NCBI RefSeq assembly: GCF_000756375.1
Contig: NZ_JNFD01000011.1
Span: 186,001 to 250,000, forward strand
Length of the DNA: 64,000 nt
Direction: 5' to 3'
Source of the DNA: Sphingopyxis sp. LC81
GTDB lineage: Bacteria; Pseudomonadota; Alphaproteobacteria; Sphingomonadales; Sphingomonadaceae
A model generated the notes under the pieces. It saw only the letters and a list, made by a program, of their open reading frames with translations, ran no database searches and had not been told where the DNA came from. Positions 34,260 through 43,817 of the stretch are shown in pieces; position 1 is the stretch's first letter; each line of letters begins with the position of its first letter. Both the position numbers and the translations under genes were made by a program.

Positions 34260-35039
34260 ATGACCAGCCCCTATGCCTTCACCCACGCCCTCTGCCGCGC
34301 CCCCGCCCCATCGGCGGTGAGCGGCATCCGCGCCAACGGCGGCCCCGACCCCGATTTCACCGGCCTTACTGCCGAGCATGCAGCCTATGTCGGGGCGCTC
34401 CGCGAACTCGGTCTCGCCGTCGAAGTCCTCGAACCGCTCGACGATTTCCCCGACGCGCTGTTCACCGAAGACGTCGCGCTGACCTTTCCCGAAGGCGCGA
34501 TCCTGCTCCGCCCTGGCGCGCCAAGCCGCGCGGGGGAAGTGGCGCATATCCGCGAGGCGCTCTCGGCGCGCCACGCCACTTTGCTCGAATTGACCGGCCC
34601 CGGCCATGTCGACGGCGGCGATGTGCTGCGCCTTGCCGACCGCGTGATTATCGGCCTGTCCGACCGCACCGACCGCGCGGGCGCCACCGAACTCGCGGCT
34701 TTGCTCGAACGGCTGGGTTATCGCGCCCAGATCGCGGTGACGCCCGCGGGCGTGCTCCATTTCAAGACCGGCTGCAGCCTGATCGACGAAAGCACGATCC
34801 TCGCCGTACCCGCGATGCGCGACTGCCCCGAATTTGCGGGCCTCGAAGTCGTGCTGACCCCGACCGGCGAAGAGGGGGCGGCGAATATCCTCCGCGTGCG
34901 CGATACCGTTCTCATCGGCGCGCGGTGGCTGGCGACGCAGGCGATGCTGGCAGCGCGCGGCGTGCCTTTCCGCCCGCTGCCGACCGACCAGATCGCGCGC
35001 ATCGACGCGGGGCTCAGCTGCATGTCGCTGCGCTGGTGA
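34260..35039 (+). CDS. Dimethylarginine dimethylaminohydrolase family protein
   Basis: A 259-aa member of the amidinotransferase/arginine deiminase fold. DDAH hydrolyses methylated arginines to citrulline and methylamines. Visible residues: Glu70-Asp71 (FTEDVAL), the GPGHVDGGDVL segment, catalytic His167 (LHFKTGCSL) and nucleophile Cys254 (LSCMSLRW). The layout matches DDAH better than arginine deiminase. The substrate may be arginine-like compounds in general. The start is uncertain. ATG 34260 begins the conserved region. ATG 34230 or GTG 34224 would use AGGGAGG (34211-34217), which is part of the repeat. Confidence 0.85.
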   Translation: MTSPYAFTHALCRAPAPSAVSGIRANGGPDPDFTGLTAEHAAYVGALRELGLAVEVLEPLDDFPDALFTEDVALTFPEGAILLRPGAPSRAGEVAHIREALSARHATLLELTGPGHVDGGDVLRLADRVIIGLSDRTDRAGATELAALLERLGYRAQIAVTPAGVLHFKTGCSLIDESTILAVPAMRDCPEFAGLEVVLTPTGEEGAANILRVRDTVLIGARWLATQAMLAARGVPFRPLPTDQIARIDAGLSCMSLRW

Positions 35040-35181
35040 CGCATCGAAAATCGCTGTCCTACAATATCTTGCTGCATTAGGTCTTCGACATGATGCAAGC
35101 ACCGACCTCGCGCCCGATACATGCATTTGCGAGTGAAGTTAGGCAGTTTTCCGCCATTCCTGTCTCGGCGGATTTCGGTCG

Positions 35182-35811
35182 ATGACGACTGCTCCGGCGC
35201 GCCCCGAAGCGCAAAGGCCGCTGATCGGCCTGCTCCTTGCCCTCCTCCTCCTCGCGCAGATCGACCAGCCCTATCCCGAAGTTGCGCTGCTCCAGCATAT
35301 CCCGACGATGCTGCTGATCGTCGCCTCGCCCTGGCTGCTCCGCCACTGGCCGCTATCGACGCCAGCCGTCGCGTGCATCGCGCTCTTCATGGCGCTCCAC
35401 ACGCTCGGCGGGCGCTACGCCTACAGCAATGTCCCCTATGACGATTGGGTGCGCGCGCTGACCGGAACGAGCCTCTCCGACGCCTTTGGCTGGACGCGCA
35501 ACCATTATGACCGCCTCGTCCATTTCACCTTCGGCGCGCTGTCGGTGATCCCCGTCGCCGAGATCGCACGGCGTTGGGGCGGGCTTGGCCCGCGCGGTGC
35601 GGCGTTAACCGTGCTTGGCTGGGTCCTCGCCATCTCGTGCCTCTATGAAATCTTCGAATGGCTGCTCACCATCGTCGCGGCGGGCGAAACCGCCGACCGC
35701 TACAATGGACAGCAGGGCGACATCTGGGACGCGCAAAAGGATATGGCGCTCGCGCTGCTGGGTGCGATAGGGGTGATGGCGATGGGGCCGATCATCGGAA
35801 ACAGGAGATAG
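35182..35811 (+). CDS. DUF2238 (YjdF-like) inner-membrane protein
   Basis: A 209-aa protein with about six hydrophobic helices. Family landmarks are HTLGGRYAYSNVPYDDW, RNHYDRLVHFTFG and LYEIFEWL, plus QQGDIWDAQKDMALALLGA near the end. Acidic and His residues in the membrane are conserved in the family. Function is not known. The lipoprotein gene starts 3 nt after its stop, so the two probably form an operon. Confidence 0.88.
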   Translation: MTTAPARPEAQRPLIGLLLALLLLAQIDQPYPEVALLQHIPTMLLIVASPWLLRHWPLSTPAVACIALFMALHTLGGRYAYSNVPYDDWVRALTGTSLSDAFGWTRNHYDRLVHFTFGALSVIPVAEIARRWGGLGPRGAALTVLGWVLAISCLYEIFEWLLTIVAAGETADRYNGQQGDIWDAQKDMALALLGAIGVMAMGPIIGNRR

Positions 35812-35813
35812 GC

Positions 35814-36419
35814 ATGCGCAAGTTCACGACCCTCGCGATGGTGGCGCTTCTCGCCGCGTGCAAACCCGCCGCCGACAAGGCCCCCGCCGACGCCGATCCC
35901 GTCGCCCCGGCGGTGCCCGAGGCGAAGGCCGACGGGCCGAACGCGGCGACCACCGCGGTCAGTCTCGACGGCGAGGGGCTGCGCTTCGTCGACACGAACA
36001 GCGGCAAGACCAGCCTGCTCGCCTTCGGCGTCCCGCGCGCGCAGGCGGAGGCCGCGCTAGCCAATGTCGCGGGCAAGGAAGACGACCGCAGCACCAACGA
36101 GGAATGCGGCGCGGGCGCGATGGAATTCACCCGCTACGACGCGATGACGCTCAATTTCCAGGGCGGCAAGTTCGCCGGCTGGTTCCTCGGCAACGAACCC
36201 GGCGCCGACAGCTATTCGACGATGAGCGGCATCGCCATCGGCACAACGCGCGCCAAGGCAAAGGAATCGGTGTCGATCGTCGACCTAGAGGACAGCACGC
36301 TGGGCGAGGAGTTCAGCATCGGCACCGGCGACAACCTCATCGGCGGCATGTTCGCGGCGCCCGGCGACGCGGCAAAGATCGACGCGCTGTTCGCGGGGGC
36401 GAACTGCTTCTTTCGCTGA
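35814..36419 (+). CDS. Putative lipoprotein
   Basis: A 201-aa protein with a lipoprotein signal: MRKFTTLAMVALLAAC, lipobox LAAC with the lipid-carrying Cys at residue 16. A Pro/Ala/Asp-rich linker follows (residues 17-45), then a globular part of about 155 residues with three cysteines (two near ECGAG and NCFF). No family is recognised. AGGAGATAGGC precedes the ATG at 35814, 3 nt after the DUF2238 stop. Confidence 0.75.
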   Translation: MRKFTTLAMVALLAACKPAADKAPADADPVAPAVPEAKADGPNAATTAVSLDGEGLRFVDTNSGKTSLLAFGVPRAQAEAALANVAGKEDDRSTNEECGAGAMEFTRYDAMTLNFQGGKFAGWFLGNEPGADSYSTMSGIAIGTTRAKAKESVSIVDLEDSTLGEEFSIGTGDNLIGGMFAAPGDAAKIDALFAGANCFFR

Positions 36420-36425
36420 CATCAT

Positions 36426-37157
36426 ATGACCAGCTTCATCCCCTACGCGCCGCTCAACGTGCCGAAGCCGTTCGGCGAGGATATCTGGATCGTCGACGGG
36501 CCGGAGATCCGCATGGATTTCGGACCCGGCTCCTTTCCCTTTCCGACCCGGATGACCGTCGTGCGGGTCGATGGCGCGTTGTGGATCCATTCGCCGATCG
36601 CACCCGACGAGGCCCTGTTCGATGCGATAGACCGGCTGGGGACGGTCGCGTGGCTGGTCGCCCCAAACAGCATTCATTATTGGTATGTCGCCGACTGGCA
36701 AGAACGCTATCCGGGCGCGCGGACCGCGGCGGTGCCGGGGCTCGACACAAAGGCGAAGCGGCCTTTCCGCATCGATGCGTGGCTCGGCGATGCGATCGAC
36801 GGCTGGCCCGAACCGGTCGACACCATCCTCGTGCCCGGCACCACGGTGACCGAGGCGGTTTTCTTCCACCGTCCCTCGCGCACCGTCCTGCTCACCGATC
36901 TGATCGAGAATTTCGAGCCGCAGCGGGCGCGCAGCGCGCTGACCCGCTCGATCATTCGCCTCGCGGGCGTCGCGCATCTCAGGGGGAGGACGCCGCCCGA
37001 CATGCGGCTGACCTTCTGGCCAAAGCGGAGCGCGGTGCGGGCGGCGGTCGAGGGCATCCTCGACTGGGATTGCGAGCGCGTCGTGATGGCACACGGCTTG
37101 CCCTATGACAGCGGCGGCGCCGCCGAGCTGCGGCGGGCTCTCGGGTGGGCGGTATAG
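36426..37157 (+). CDS. DUF4336 domain protein
   Basis: A 243-aa cytosolic protein of the DUF4336 family, distantly metallo-beta-lactamase-like but without an obvious HxHxD motif. Landmarks: IWIVDGPEIRMDFG, PTRMTVVRVDGALWIHSPI, APNSIHYWYVADW, then VMAHGLPYDSGG. Function unknown. It lies 6 nt after the lipoprotein gene and is probably in the same transcript. Convergent with the efflux operon. Confidence 0.8.
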   Translation: MTSFIPYAPLNVPKPFGEDIWIVDGPEIRMDFGPGSFPFPTRMTVVRVDGALWIHSPIAPDEALFDAIDRLGTVAWLVAPNSIHYWYVADWQERYPGARTAAVPGLDTKAKRPFRIDAWLGDAIDGWPEPVDTILVPGTTVTEAVFFHRPSRTVLLTDLIENFEPQRARSALTRSIIRLAGVAHLRGRTPPDMRLTFWPKRSAVRAAVEGILDWDCERVVMAHGLPYDSGGAAELRRALGWAV

Positions 37158-37166
37158 CTACTGCGC

Positions 37167-38756
37167 CTAATGCCCCATATCCGCCGCCGACGCCTTCGGC
37201 CCGCCCGGTTTCGGCGGCCGTAGCAGCAGCACCAGTGGCACCGACGCCAGCGTCACCCACATCATCGCCCAGAAATCGTCGATATAGGCGACCATCGCCG
37301 CCTGCCGGTTGATCTCGGCATTGATCATCGCCAGCGCCGCATCGCCCGCGATGCCGAAGCGGTCGGCGGTCGACGGGTCGAGCAGGGCGACCGAGCTGTT
37401 GGTGACGTGCGCTGCCAGATCCTCGTGACTCGTCTGGATGTTCGAACCGAGCAGGGTGGTGACGATCGAGATGCCGACCGACGCGCCGAGGCTGCGGAAC
37501 AGGTTGAGCAGGCTCGACCCGTCGGTACGATATTGCGGCTCGATCGTCGCGAACGCCATGGTGTTCAAGGGAATGAAGATCAGCCCCATGCCGAGGCCCT
37601 GCACCAGCCCGCTGATGATCACCGGCTGCATCCCCATTTCGAGCGACCAATGGCTCATCTGCCACAGCGAGTAAGCGGCGATGAGCAGGCCGGTTCCGAC
37701 CAGCCAGCGCGCGTCGATCTTGCCGAGCAATTGTCCCGCGACCCACATGCTCGCAAGGATGCCGATCCCGCGCAGCGCGAGCACGATGCCGGTGTCGATC
37801 ACCGGCCAGCCGAACAGATTCTGCAGCATCGGCGGCAGCAGTGCCATCGACGCGAACATCACGACGCCGATCACGACCATGAATCCCATCGCGGTGATAA
37901 GGTTGCGGTCGGCGAGCATCGCGCGGCTGAACAAGGGCGCGCGCGCGGTGAGCATATGGACGATGAACATCCACAGGCAGGAAATGGCGACGCCAAGTTC
38001 GATCCAGATTTCGATGCTCTCGAACCAGTCCTGATGCGCGCCGCGGTCTAACATCAGCTGGAGCGCGGCGAGCCCGAGCGCGAGCATCGAGAAACCGAAC
38101 AGGTCGAACCGCCGCGTGACGCTTTTTGTCTTGGGCAGCAGCGCCCACATCATCGCGAGCGTGATCAGCCCGACGGGCAGGTTGACGTAAAAGACCCAGC
38201 GCCAGTTGACGCTTTCGGTCAGCCAGCCGCCCAATATCGGCCCCAGGATCGGCCCGATCATGATCCCCATGCCCCAGATCGACATCGCGCGTGCGTGGCG
38301 TTCGGGCGGGTTGATGTCGAGCATCACCGATTGCGACAGCGGGCCGATGAAGGCGGCGCTGACCCCCTGCAGAAAACGGAAGGCGACCATTTGTTCGAGC
38401 GATTGCGCGGCGCCGCACGCCATCGACGCGACGATGAAGCCCGCGACCGCGGCGATGAACAATTCGCGCCGTCCGATCCGGTCGGCGAGCCAGCCGGTGA
38501 TCGGCATCGCGACCGCCGAGGCGAGGATATAGCTCGTCAGCACCCACGTCACCGTCTCGCTCGTGGCGCCGAGCGCCGACTGCATATGCGGGATCGCGAC
38601 ATTGGCGATCGTCGTGTCGAGGATCTGCATGATCGACGCGCCCATCACGGCGACGGTCAGCAGCCCGCGATAGCGCACGCGTTCGTGCAGCGGGATCGAC
38701 TCGTCGTCAGGGAGCGCCGCGGCGGACGGCCGACGGGGAAGGGCGTTGCTCGCCAC
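37167..38756 (-). CDS. emrB: DHA2 family multidrug efflux permease (EmrB-like)
   Basis: A 529-aa inner-membrane drug:proton antiporter with 14 predicted helices. Landmarks: ILDTTIANVAIPHMQ in helix 1, motif A GWLADRIGRRELF after helix 2, and motif C GPILGPILGGWL in helix 5. It should pair with the EmrA-like periplasmic adaptor encoded 6 nt upstream and an outer-membrane channel not found here. Substrates are unknown. Last gene of marR-emrA-emrB. Confidence 0.93.
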   Translation of the reverse strand: MASNALPRRPSAAALPDDESIPLHERVRYRGLLTVAVMGASIMQILDTTIANVAIPHMQSALGATSETVTWVLTSYILASAVAMPITGWLADRIGRRELFIAAVAGFIVASMACGAAQSLEQMVAFRFLQGVSAAFIGPLSQSVMLDINPPERHARAMSIWGMGIMIGPILGPILGGWLTESVNWRWVFYVNLPVGLITLAMMWALLPKTKSVTRRFDLFGFSMLALGLAALQLMLDRGAHQDWFESIEIWIELGVAISCLWMFIVHMLTARAPLFSRAMLADRNLITAMGFMVVIGVVMFASMALLPPMLQNLFGWPVIDTGIVLALRGIGILASMWVAGQLLGKIDARWLVGTGLLIAAYSLWQMSHWSLEMGMQPVIISGLVQGLGMGLIFIPLNTMAFATIEPQYRTDGSSLLNLFRSLGASVGISIVTTLLGSNIQTSHEDLAAHVTNSSVALLDPSTADRFGIAGDAALAMINAEINRQAAMVAYIDDFWAMMWVTLASVPLVLLLRPPKPGGPKASAADMGH

Positions 38757-38762
38757 GGGACC

Positions 38763-39875
38763 TTACTTCGTAAACACCCGGACATCCGCCGACAGCCCCG
38801 CGATCATGTCGCGCACGGGCTTTTCGTCGAAGGCGATGCGCACCGGCACGCGCTGCGTCACCTTGACCCAGTTGCCCGTCGCATTCTGTGCCGGCAGCAC
38901 CGAAAATTCGCTGCCGGTGCCCGCGCCGATCGTCAGCACATGGCCGCGCACCGTCACCCCCGGGTAGGCGTCGAAGCTAATTTCGGCGCGCTGGCCGACG
39001 CGCATGTCGGCGAGGTCGGTTTCCTTGAAATTGGCCTCGACCCACGGATGCGCGGTGTCGACGAGCGTGACCGCGGGCAGCCCCGCGACCATCATCTGGC
39101 CGACCTGCAGCCGGTCCGACTGCGCGATACGGCCGGCGCTCGGCGCGCGAACCGTCGTGCGGCCCATGTTCACCTCGGCCTGCGAGCGCTGGACGCGCGC
39201 GGCCTCGACCTGCGGGTTGATCCCGCTCGACGGGCCGGCGGCGAGCTTGGTGCGCGCTTCGGCGGCGGCGGCCTCGGCTTGACGTACGCTCTCGCGCGCC
39301 TGCTGGAGCGCGTGGCGCGACGCGTCATAGGCGGCCTTCGTTGTGAAGCCCTTTTCCATCAGTGCCGCCTGCCGGTCGAAGGTCACCTGCGCGAACTTCA
39401 CATCCTCGCGCGCCGCGGCGATGTCGACGCGCGACGTGTTCGCGCTTGCCGACAGGTTGCCGACCTCGACCTCGGCGGCGTCGATCGCGGCGGTCGCCTG
39501 CGCGACGGTCAGTGCATAGGGTTCGCCGTCGATGCGGAACAGCAGCTGGCCCTTCGCGACTTGCTGGCCGTCGCGCACCGCGACTTCGGTGATCCGCCCG
39601 CCGACTTCGGCGGCGACCGACACCTTGTCCATCTGGACATAGGCGTTGTCGGTCGACACCGACCCGCCGCTCGTCAGCCACCAGCCGGCACCGCCCGCGA
39701 TCAGCGCCAGGGGCAGGCCGAACATCAGGATGCGCGTGCGCCAGCTCGCCTTGGGCGCGGCCTCGGTCGCGGCGGCCGGGCTGGGCAGCGGATCGGCTTT
39801 CGGCGCGGCCTTGGGCGGTGTCGCCTCTTCGGCCCTCGGGTTTTTGGTGGGGCGGGATGGGGAGAGCTGGTCCAT
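38763..39875 (-). CDS. emrA: EmrA/HlyD family periplasmic adaptor
   Basis: A 370-aa membrane-fusion protein. A Pro/Ala-rich cytoplasmic N-terminus is followed by one membrane helix (about residues 46-64), a biotinyl-lipoyl-like domain, a coiled-coil hairpin (about 125-200) and a beta-barrel end. The typical STDNAYVQMDKVSVAAEVGG and RAPSAGRIAQ segments are present. The ATG at 39875 overlaps the marR stop by 1 nt. The frame continues to 40223 but would overlap marR entirely. It bridges EmrB to an outer-membrane channel. Confidence 0.93.
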   Translation of the reverse strand: MDQLSPSRPTKNPRAEEATPPKAAPKADPLPSPAAATEAAPKASWRTRILMFGLPLALIAGGAGWWLTSGGSVSTDNAYVQMDKVSVAAEVGGRITEVAVRDGQQVAKGQLLFRIDGEPYALTVAQATAAIDAAEVEVGNLSASANTSRVDIAAAREDVKFAQVTFDRQAALMEKGFTTKAAYDASRHALQQARESVRQAEAAAAEARTKLAAGPSSGINPQVEAARVQRSQAEVNMGRTTVRAPSAGRIAQSDRLQVGQMMVAGLPAVTLVDTAHPWVEANFKETDLADMRVGQRAEISFDAYPGVTVRGHVLTIGAGTGSEFSVLPAQNATGNWVKVTQRVPVRIAFDEKPVRDMIAGLSADVRVFTK

Positions 39876-40321
39876 CAAACGGTCTCTTCTTCTTTTTGGC
39901 ATATACGGCGGGACAAATTGGCCCGGACGCGCTCGACAAGGTCGATGAGCTGGTCGCGCTCGGCGGCGTTCAACCCTTCGGTCGCCTCGGCGGTCAGCGC
40001 GTCGGCCATCTCGCGCATCCCGCCCAGCAGGTCGCCCGCGCGCGGCGTGAGGTACAGCCGCCAGGCGCGGCGGTCGGCGGGGTCGGCGCGGCGCTCGACC
40101 AGCCCGGCCTCGACCAGCCGGTCGACCATGCGCGACAAGGTGATCGGTTCGACCTCGATCAGCTCGGCGAGCGGCCCCTGCCTTATGCCTTCGTGGCGTT
40201 TCAGATAGGTGATCAGCCGCCATTGCAGCGCGGTGATGCCGCTATCGCGCGTGCGCGCGTTGAACGAACGCCGGAACAGGCGCGCGGTGTCGTTCAGCAG
40301 GAATCCGATCGTTTCACTCAT
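39875..40321 (-). CDS. MarR family transcriptional regulator
   Basis: A 148-aa winged-helix repressor. The DNA-binding part covers LAELIEVEPITLSRMVDRLVEAGLVERRADPADRRAWRLYLT (residues 52-93), with the Asp-Arg-Arg wing. MarR proteins usually repress their own operon and release DNA on binding small phenolic ligands. First gene of marR-emrA-emrB. A near-perfect 24-bp palindrome sits directly upstream, so autoregulation is very likely. Confidence 0.93.
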   Translation of the reverse strand: MSETIGFLLNDTARLFRRSFNARTRDSGITALQWRLITYLKRHEGIRQGPLAELIEVEPITLSRMVDRLVEAGLVERRADPADRRAWRLYLTPRAGDLLGGMREMADALTAEATEGLNAAERDQLIDLVERVRANLSRRICQKEEETV

Positions 40322-40329
40322 GGACTAAG

Positions 40330-40353
40330 ATATAATAGCAATTGCTACTATAT
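40330..40353. promoter_or_regulatory. MarR operator palindrome
   Basis: A 24-bp palindrome with one mismatched pair, centred on TAGCAATTGCTA (40336-40347) and flanked by ATATA/TATAT. It begins 9 nt upstream of the marR start and lies in an AT-rich stretch that probably holds the promoter. Size and symmetry fit a MarR dimer site. Confidence 0.75.
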
Positions 40354-40447
40354 TCAACATCCGGATTTTTCAGCCAACAATCTCTAATCCGGTGTAAATT
40401 TTCTTTACACTGCTTGCGCCGGGCGCATTTTTCGGCAGGATGACGTC

Positions 40448-41095
40448 ATGAGTTTGACCGCAGACCTCTTCTGGTCCTTTCGCTCGCCGTACAGCTACCT
40501 CGCTATCGGCCGTTATCGCGCGCTCGCCGCGAGCCACGATCTGACGATCAACCTGCGCCCCGTCTATCCGCTTGCGATCCGCCAGCCCGACTTCTTCGAG
40601 CGCAACCATCCCAATTGGCTAAGCTATACGGTGCGCGACATGATCCGCGTCGCGCAGTTTCATGGCATCCCCTTTGGCCCCCCGCGCCCCGACCCGATCG
40701 TGCAGGACATCGCGACGCGCGCGATCGCGGCCGAGCAGCCCTATATCTATCGCCTGACGCGTCTCGGGCAGGCGGCGTCGCGGCGCGGCAAGAGCCTCGC
40801 CTTTGCGCATGAAGCGGCACAGCTCATCTGGGGCGGGGCGCAGGACTGGCACCTCGGCGACCATCTGGCCGGCGCGGCGCGCCGCGCCGGCCTCGACCTT
40901 GCCGAACTCGATGCCGAAGCCGTCAGCGACGCCGACACGCTCGACAACGAGATTGCCGCCAATCAGGTCGCGCTCGAAATCGCGGGTCATTGGGGGGTGC
41001 CGACTTTGGTATTCGACGGCGAGCCCTTCTTCGGACAGGACCGCATCGAAATGGCGAAATGGCGCATGGAGCAAAAGGGTCTGCTCCCGCGCTGA
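40448..41095 (+). CDS. DsbA-like / 2-hydroxychromene-2-carboxylate isomerase family protein
   Basis: A 215-aa thioredoxin-fold protein of the HCCA isomerase / kappa-class glutathione transferase group. The catalytic Ser13 lies in FRSPYSYLA. The cis-Pro loop HWGVPTLVFDGEPFFGQDR is near the end. HCCA isomerase acts in naphthalene breakdown, but no aromatic-degradation genes are nearby, so a glutathione-linked role is equally possible. AGGA precedes the ATG. It is divergent from the marR operon. Confidence 0.88.
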   Translation: MSLTADLFWSFRSPYSYLAIGRYRALAASHDLTINLRPVYPLAIRQPDFFERNHPNWLSYTVRDMIRVAQFHGIPFGPPRPDPIVQDIATRAIAAEQPYIYRLTRLGQAASRRGKSLAFAHEAAQLIWGGAQDWHLGDHLAGAARRAGLDLAELDAEAVSDADTLDNEIAANQVALEIAGHWGVPTLVFDGEPFFGQDRIEMAKWRMEQKGLLPR

Positions 41096-41139
41096 TCGGC
41101 GCTTGCCGAACCGGGCGCGAAGGGAGCATAGCGCGGCGC

Positions 41140-41904
41140 ATGACGATCGAACCCCAATTTTTCGAGGCGCGCGACGGCGTGCGGCTGGCGTGGCGCGAGA
41201 TGGGTCCGGAAACGGGCGGCGGGAAGCCGCTGTTGCTGCTCCACGGCCTGTTTTCGAGCGGCGAGGTCAACTGGATCAAGTTCGGCACCGCGGCACGCGT
41301 GGCATCCGAAGGCTACCGCGTGATCATGCCCGACCTGCGCGTCCACGGGTCGAGCGACGCGCCGCACGAGGAGGAATTTTATCCGCCCGACGTGCTCGTG
41401 CGCGATCTTGAGGATCTGGTGGCGCATCTCGACCTGACCGATTTCGATCTCGGCGGCTTTTCGCTCGGCGCGCGCACCAGCGTTCGCGCGGTCGTCGCGG
41501 GGATGAAGCCGCGCCGGCTGATCCTCGGCGGGATGGGGCTGGCGGGGCTTGCGGGATGGCAGCGGCGCGGCAAATTCTTCAAGCGCGTGATCGCCGAATA
41601 TGAGACAGCGAAGCGCGGCGACGACACCTGGCTGTCGATCCAGTTCATGAAGACGATGAAGGTCGACCGTATCGCGGCGGGGCATCTGCTCGACAGCTTC
41701 ACCGACACCACCCCCGAAATGCTGGCGGCGCTCACCATGCCGACGCTCGTCGTGTGCGGCGCCGACGATCAGGACAATGGCTCGGCGCCCGAACTCGTCG
41801 CGGCGCTTGCCGACGCGCGGCTCGCGACGATCCCCGGCACGCACATGTCGAGCGTCACCCAGCCCGAACTGGGCGAGGCGATCGCCGCCTTTCTCGCGGC
41901 TTGA
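41140..41904 (+). CDS. Alpha/beta hydrolase
   Basis: A 254-aa alpha/beta-fold hydrolase. The oxyanion region is LLLLHGLFSSG, the nucleophile Ser108 lies in GGFSLGAR, an acid in CGADDQDNG, and the catalytic His in PGTHMSSV near the end. Substrate unknown (esterase, lactonase or similar). The start 41140 follows AGGGAG at 41121-41126. The open frame back to 40990 overlaps the previous gene and is not supported. Confidence 0.85.
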   Translation: MTIEPQFFEARDGVRLAWREMGPETGGGKPLLLLHGLFSSGEVNWIKFGTAARVASEGYRVIMPDLRVHGSSDAPHEEEFYPPDVLVRDLEDLVAHLDLTDFDLGGFSLGARTSVRAVVAGMKPRRLILGGMGLAGLAGWQRRGKFFKRVIAEYETAKRGDDTWLSIQFMKTMKVDRIAAGHLLDSFTDTTPEMLAALTMPTLVVCGADDQDNGSAPELVAALADARLATIPGTHMSSVTQPELGEAIAAFLAA

Positions 41905-41979
41905 CCGGACTCGCGCCAAGCGCCTAGCTGTTCGCATGCGCCGTAGAGCGCTGCGATAACTTTCCAGAGGACGCACCCC

Positions 41980-43794
41980 ATGAAAGCCATGATTTCGACG
42001 CTGTCGCTTGCCCTGTCGCTCGCGGTGGCGACCCCCGCTTTTGCCCAGACCGCACCGACGGCAGCCGATGCCGACGCCTTTATCGCTTCGGTCGAAAAGG
42101 ACCTGTTCGACTATACGGTCGAGGCGAGCCAGGTGAACTGGGTCAACAGCACCTACCTCACCGAAGATACCGATGCGATGGCGTCGCGGATCAACGCGGT
42201 GGGCACCGAAAAATCGGTCAAATATGCGCTCGAAGCCGCCAAATATACGGATGTCGCAGGGCTCAGCGCCGACACGAAGCGCAAGCTCGACATATTGCGC
42301 ACCGGCATCGTGCTGCCCGCGCCGACGACCCCGGGCGCCGCGACCGAGCTTAACACGATCGCGACCGACCTGCAGTCGCAGTACGGCAAGGGCCGCGGCA
42401 CGCTGGACGGCAAGGAAATCTCGGGCTCGGACATCGAGGCCGCGATGGGCGACCTCAAGCACACGCCGGCGCAATTCGCCGAAATGTGGACGAGCTGGCA
42501 CGACAAGGTCGGCGCGCCGATGAAGGATGATTATGCCAAGCTGGTCGGCATCGCGAATGCCGGCGCGAAAGAGCTCGGTTTCGCCGACACGGGCGCAATG
42601 TGGCGTTCGGGTTACGACATGCCGCCCGAGGAATTCGCCAAAGTCACCGAGAAGATCTGGCAGGACATGAAGCCGCTCTACGTCGCGCTCCACACCTATG
42701 TCCGCTGGAAGCTGAACGAGAAATATGGCGACGCGGTGCAGGCCAAGACCGGCCCGATCCGCGCCGACCTGCTCGGCAATATGTGGGCGCAGGAATGGGG
42801 CAATATCTATCCGCTCGTCGCGCCCGCGGGGACCGGCGACCTCGGCTATGACATCGGCGACCTTTTGACCGCGCAGGGCAAGACCCCGCTCGACATGGTC
42901 AAGGCGGGCGAGAATTTCTATTCGTCGCTCGGCATGGCGCCGCTGCCCGAAACCTTCTGGAAACGCAGCCAGTTCCTGAAGCCCGCCGACCGCGAAGTCG
43001 TCTGCCACGCCTCGGCGTGGGATGTCGACAACAAGGACGATATCCGCATCAAGATGTGCATCAAGGTGAATGCCGACGATTTCATCACGATCCACCACGA
43101 ACTCGGCCACAATTACTACCAGCGCGCCTATAACAAACAGCCGTTCCTGTACCTCAACGGCGCGAACGACGGCTTCCACGAGGCGATCGGCGATTTCGTC
43201 GCGCTGTCGATCACCCCGCAATATCTCGTCGACATCGGGCTGCTCGACAAGGCGAAGGTGCCGAGCGCCGACAAGGACATCGGCCTCTTGCTCCGCCAGG
43301 CGATGGACAAGGTCGCCTTCCTGCCCTTCGGCCTGCTCGTCGACCGTTGGCGCTGGGGCGTCTTCGACGGTTCGATCCAGCCCGCCGACTACAACAAGAA
43401 ATGGACCGAACTGCGCACCCAATATCAGGGTATCGTTCCGCCGGGCGCGCGGCCGGCGAATGCGTTCGATGCGGGCGCGAAATTCCACATCCCGGGCAAC
43501 ACGCCCTACACGCGCTATTTCCTCGCGCGCGTGCTGCAGTTCCAATTCTATCAGGCGGCGTGCAAGCAGGCCGGGTGGAAGGGGCCGCTCCACCGCTGTT
43601 CCTTCTATGGGAACAAGGAAGTCGGCGCGAAGCTCAATGCGATGCTCGAAATGGGCGCGTCGAAGCCCTGGCCTGATGCGCTGCAGGCCTTCACCGGCAG
43701 CCGCGAAATGTCGGGCAAGGCGATGGCCGATTATTTCGCGCCGCTGAAGACATGGCTCGACGCGCAGAACAAGGGCAAGCCGCAGGGCTGGTGA
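41980..43794 (+). CDS. M2 family zinc peptidyl-dipeptidase (ACE-like)
   Basis: A 604-aa exported peptidase related to angiotensin-converting enzyme, which removes C-terminal dipeptides. A signal peptide covers residues 1-22 (ending PAFA). The zinc motif HELGH is at residues 373-377 (IHHELGHNYYQRAY) and the downstream Glu ligand in HEAIGD. Bacterial homologues are periplasmic or surface-associated and probably feed on peptides. GAGGACGC precedes the ATG. A strong terminator follows. Confidence 0.93.
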   Translation: MKAMISTLSLALSLAVATPAFAQTAPTAADADAFIASVEKDLFDYTVEASQVNWVNSTYLTEDTDAMASRINAVGTEKSVKYALEAAKYTDVAGLSADTKRKLDILRTGIVLPAPTTPGAATELNTIATDLQSQYGKGRGTLDGKEISGSDIEAAMGDLKHTPAQFAEMWTSWHDKVGAPMKDDYAKLVGIANAGAKELGFADTGAMWRSGYDMPPEEFAKVTEKIWQDMKPLYVALHTYVRWKLNEKYGDAVQAKTGPIRADLLGNMWAQEWGNIYPLVAPAGTGDLGYDIGDLLTAQGKTPLDMVKAGENFYSSLGMAPLPETFWKRSQFLKPADREVVCHASAWDVDNKDDIRIKMCIKVNADDFITIHHELGHNYYQRAYNKQPFLYLNGANDGFHEAIGDFVALSITPQYLVDIGLLDKAKVPSADKDIGLLLRQAMDKVAFLPFGLLVDRWRWGVFDGSIQPADYNKKWTELRTQYQGIVPPGARPANAFDAGAKFHIPGNTPYTRYFLARVLQFQFYQAACKQAGWKGPLHRCSFYGNKEVGAKLNAMLEMGASKPWPDALQAFTGSREMSGKAMADYFAPLKTWLDAQNKGKPQGW

Positions 43795-43817
43795 ACCGGA
43801 CGATCGACGACAAGCGG

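Noticed and set aside
40987-43593. 868-codon minus-strand frame opposite the M2 peptidase
   Set aside because: The plus-strand peptidase has a signal peptide and HELGH site. The antisense product has no motif.
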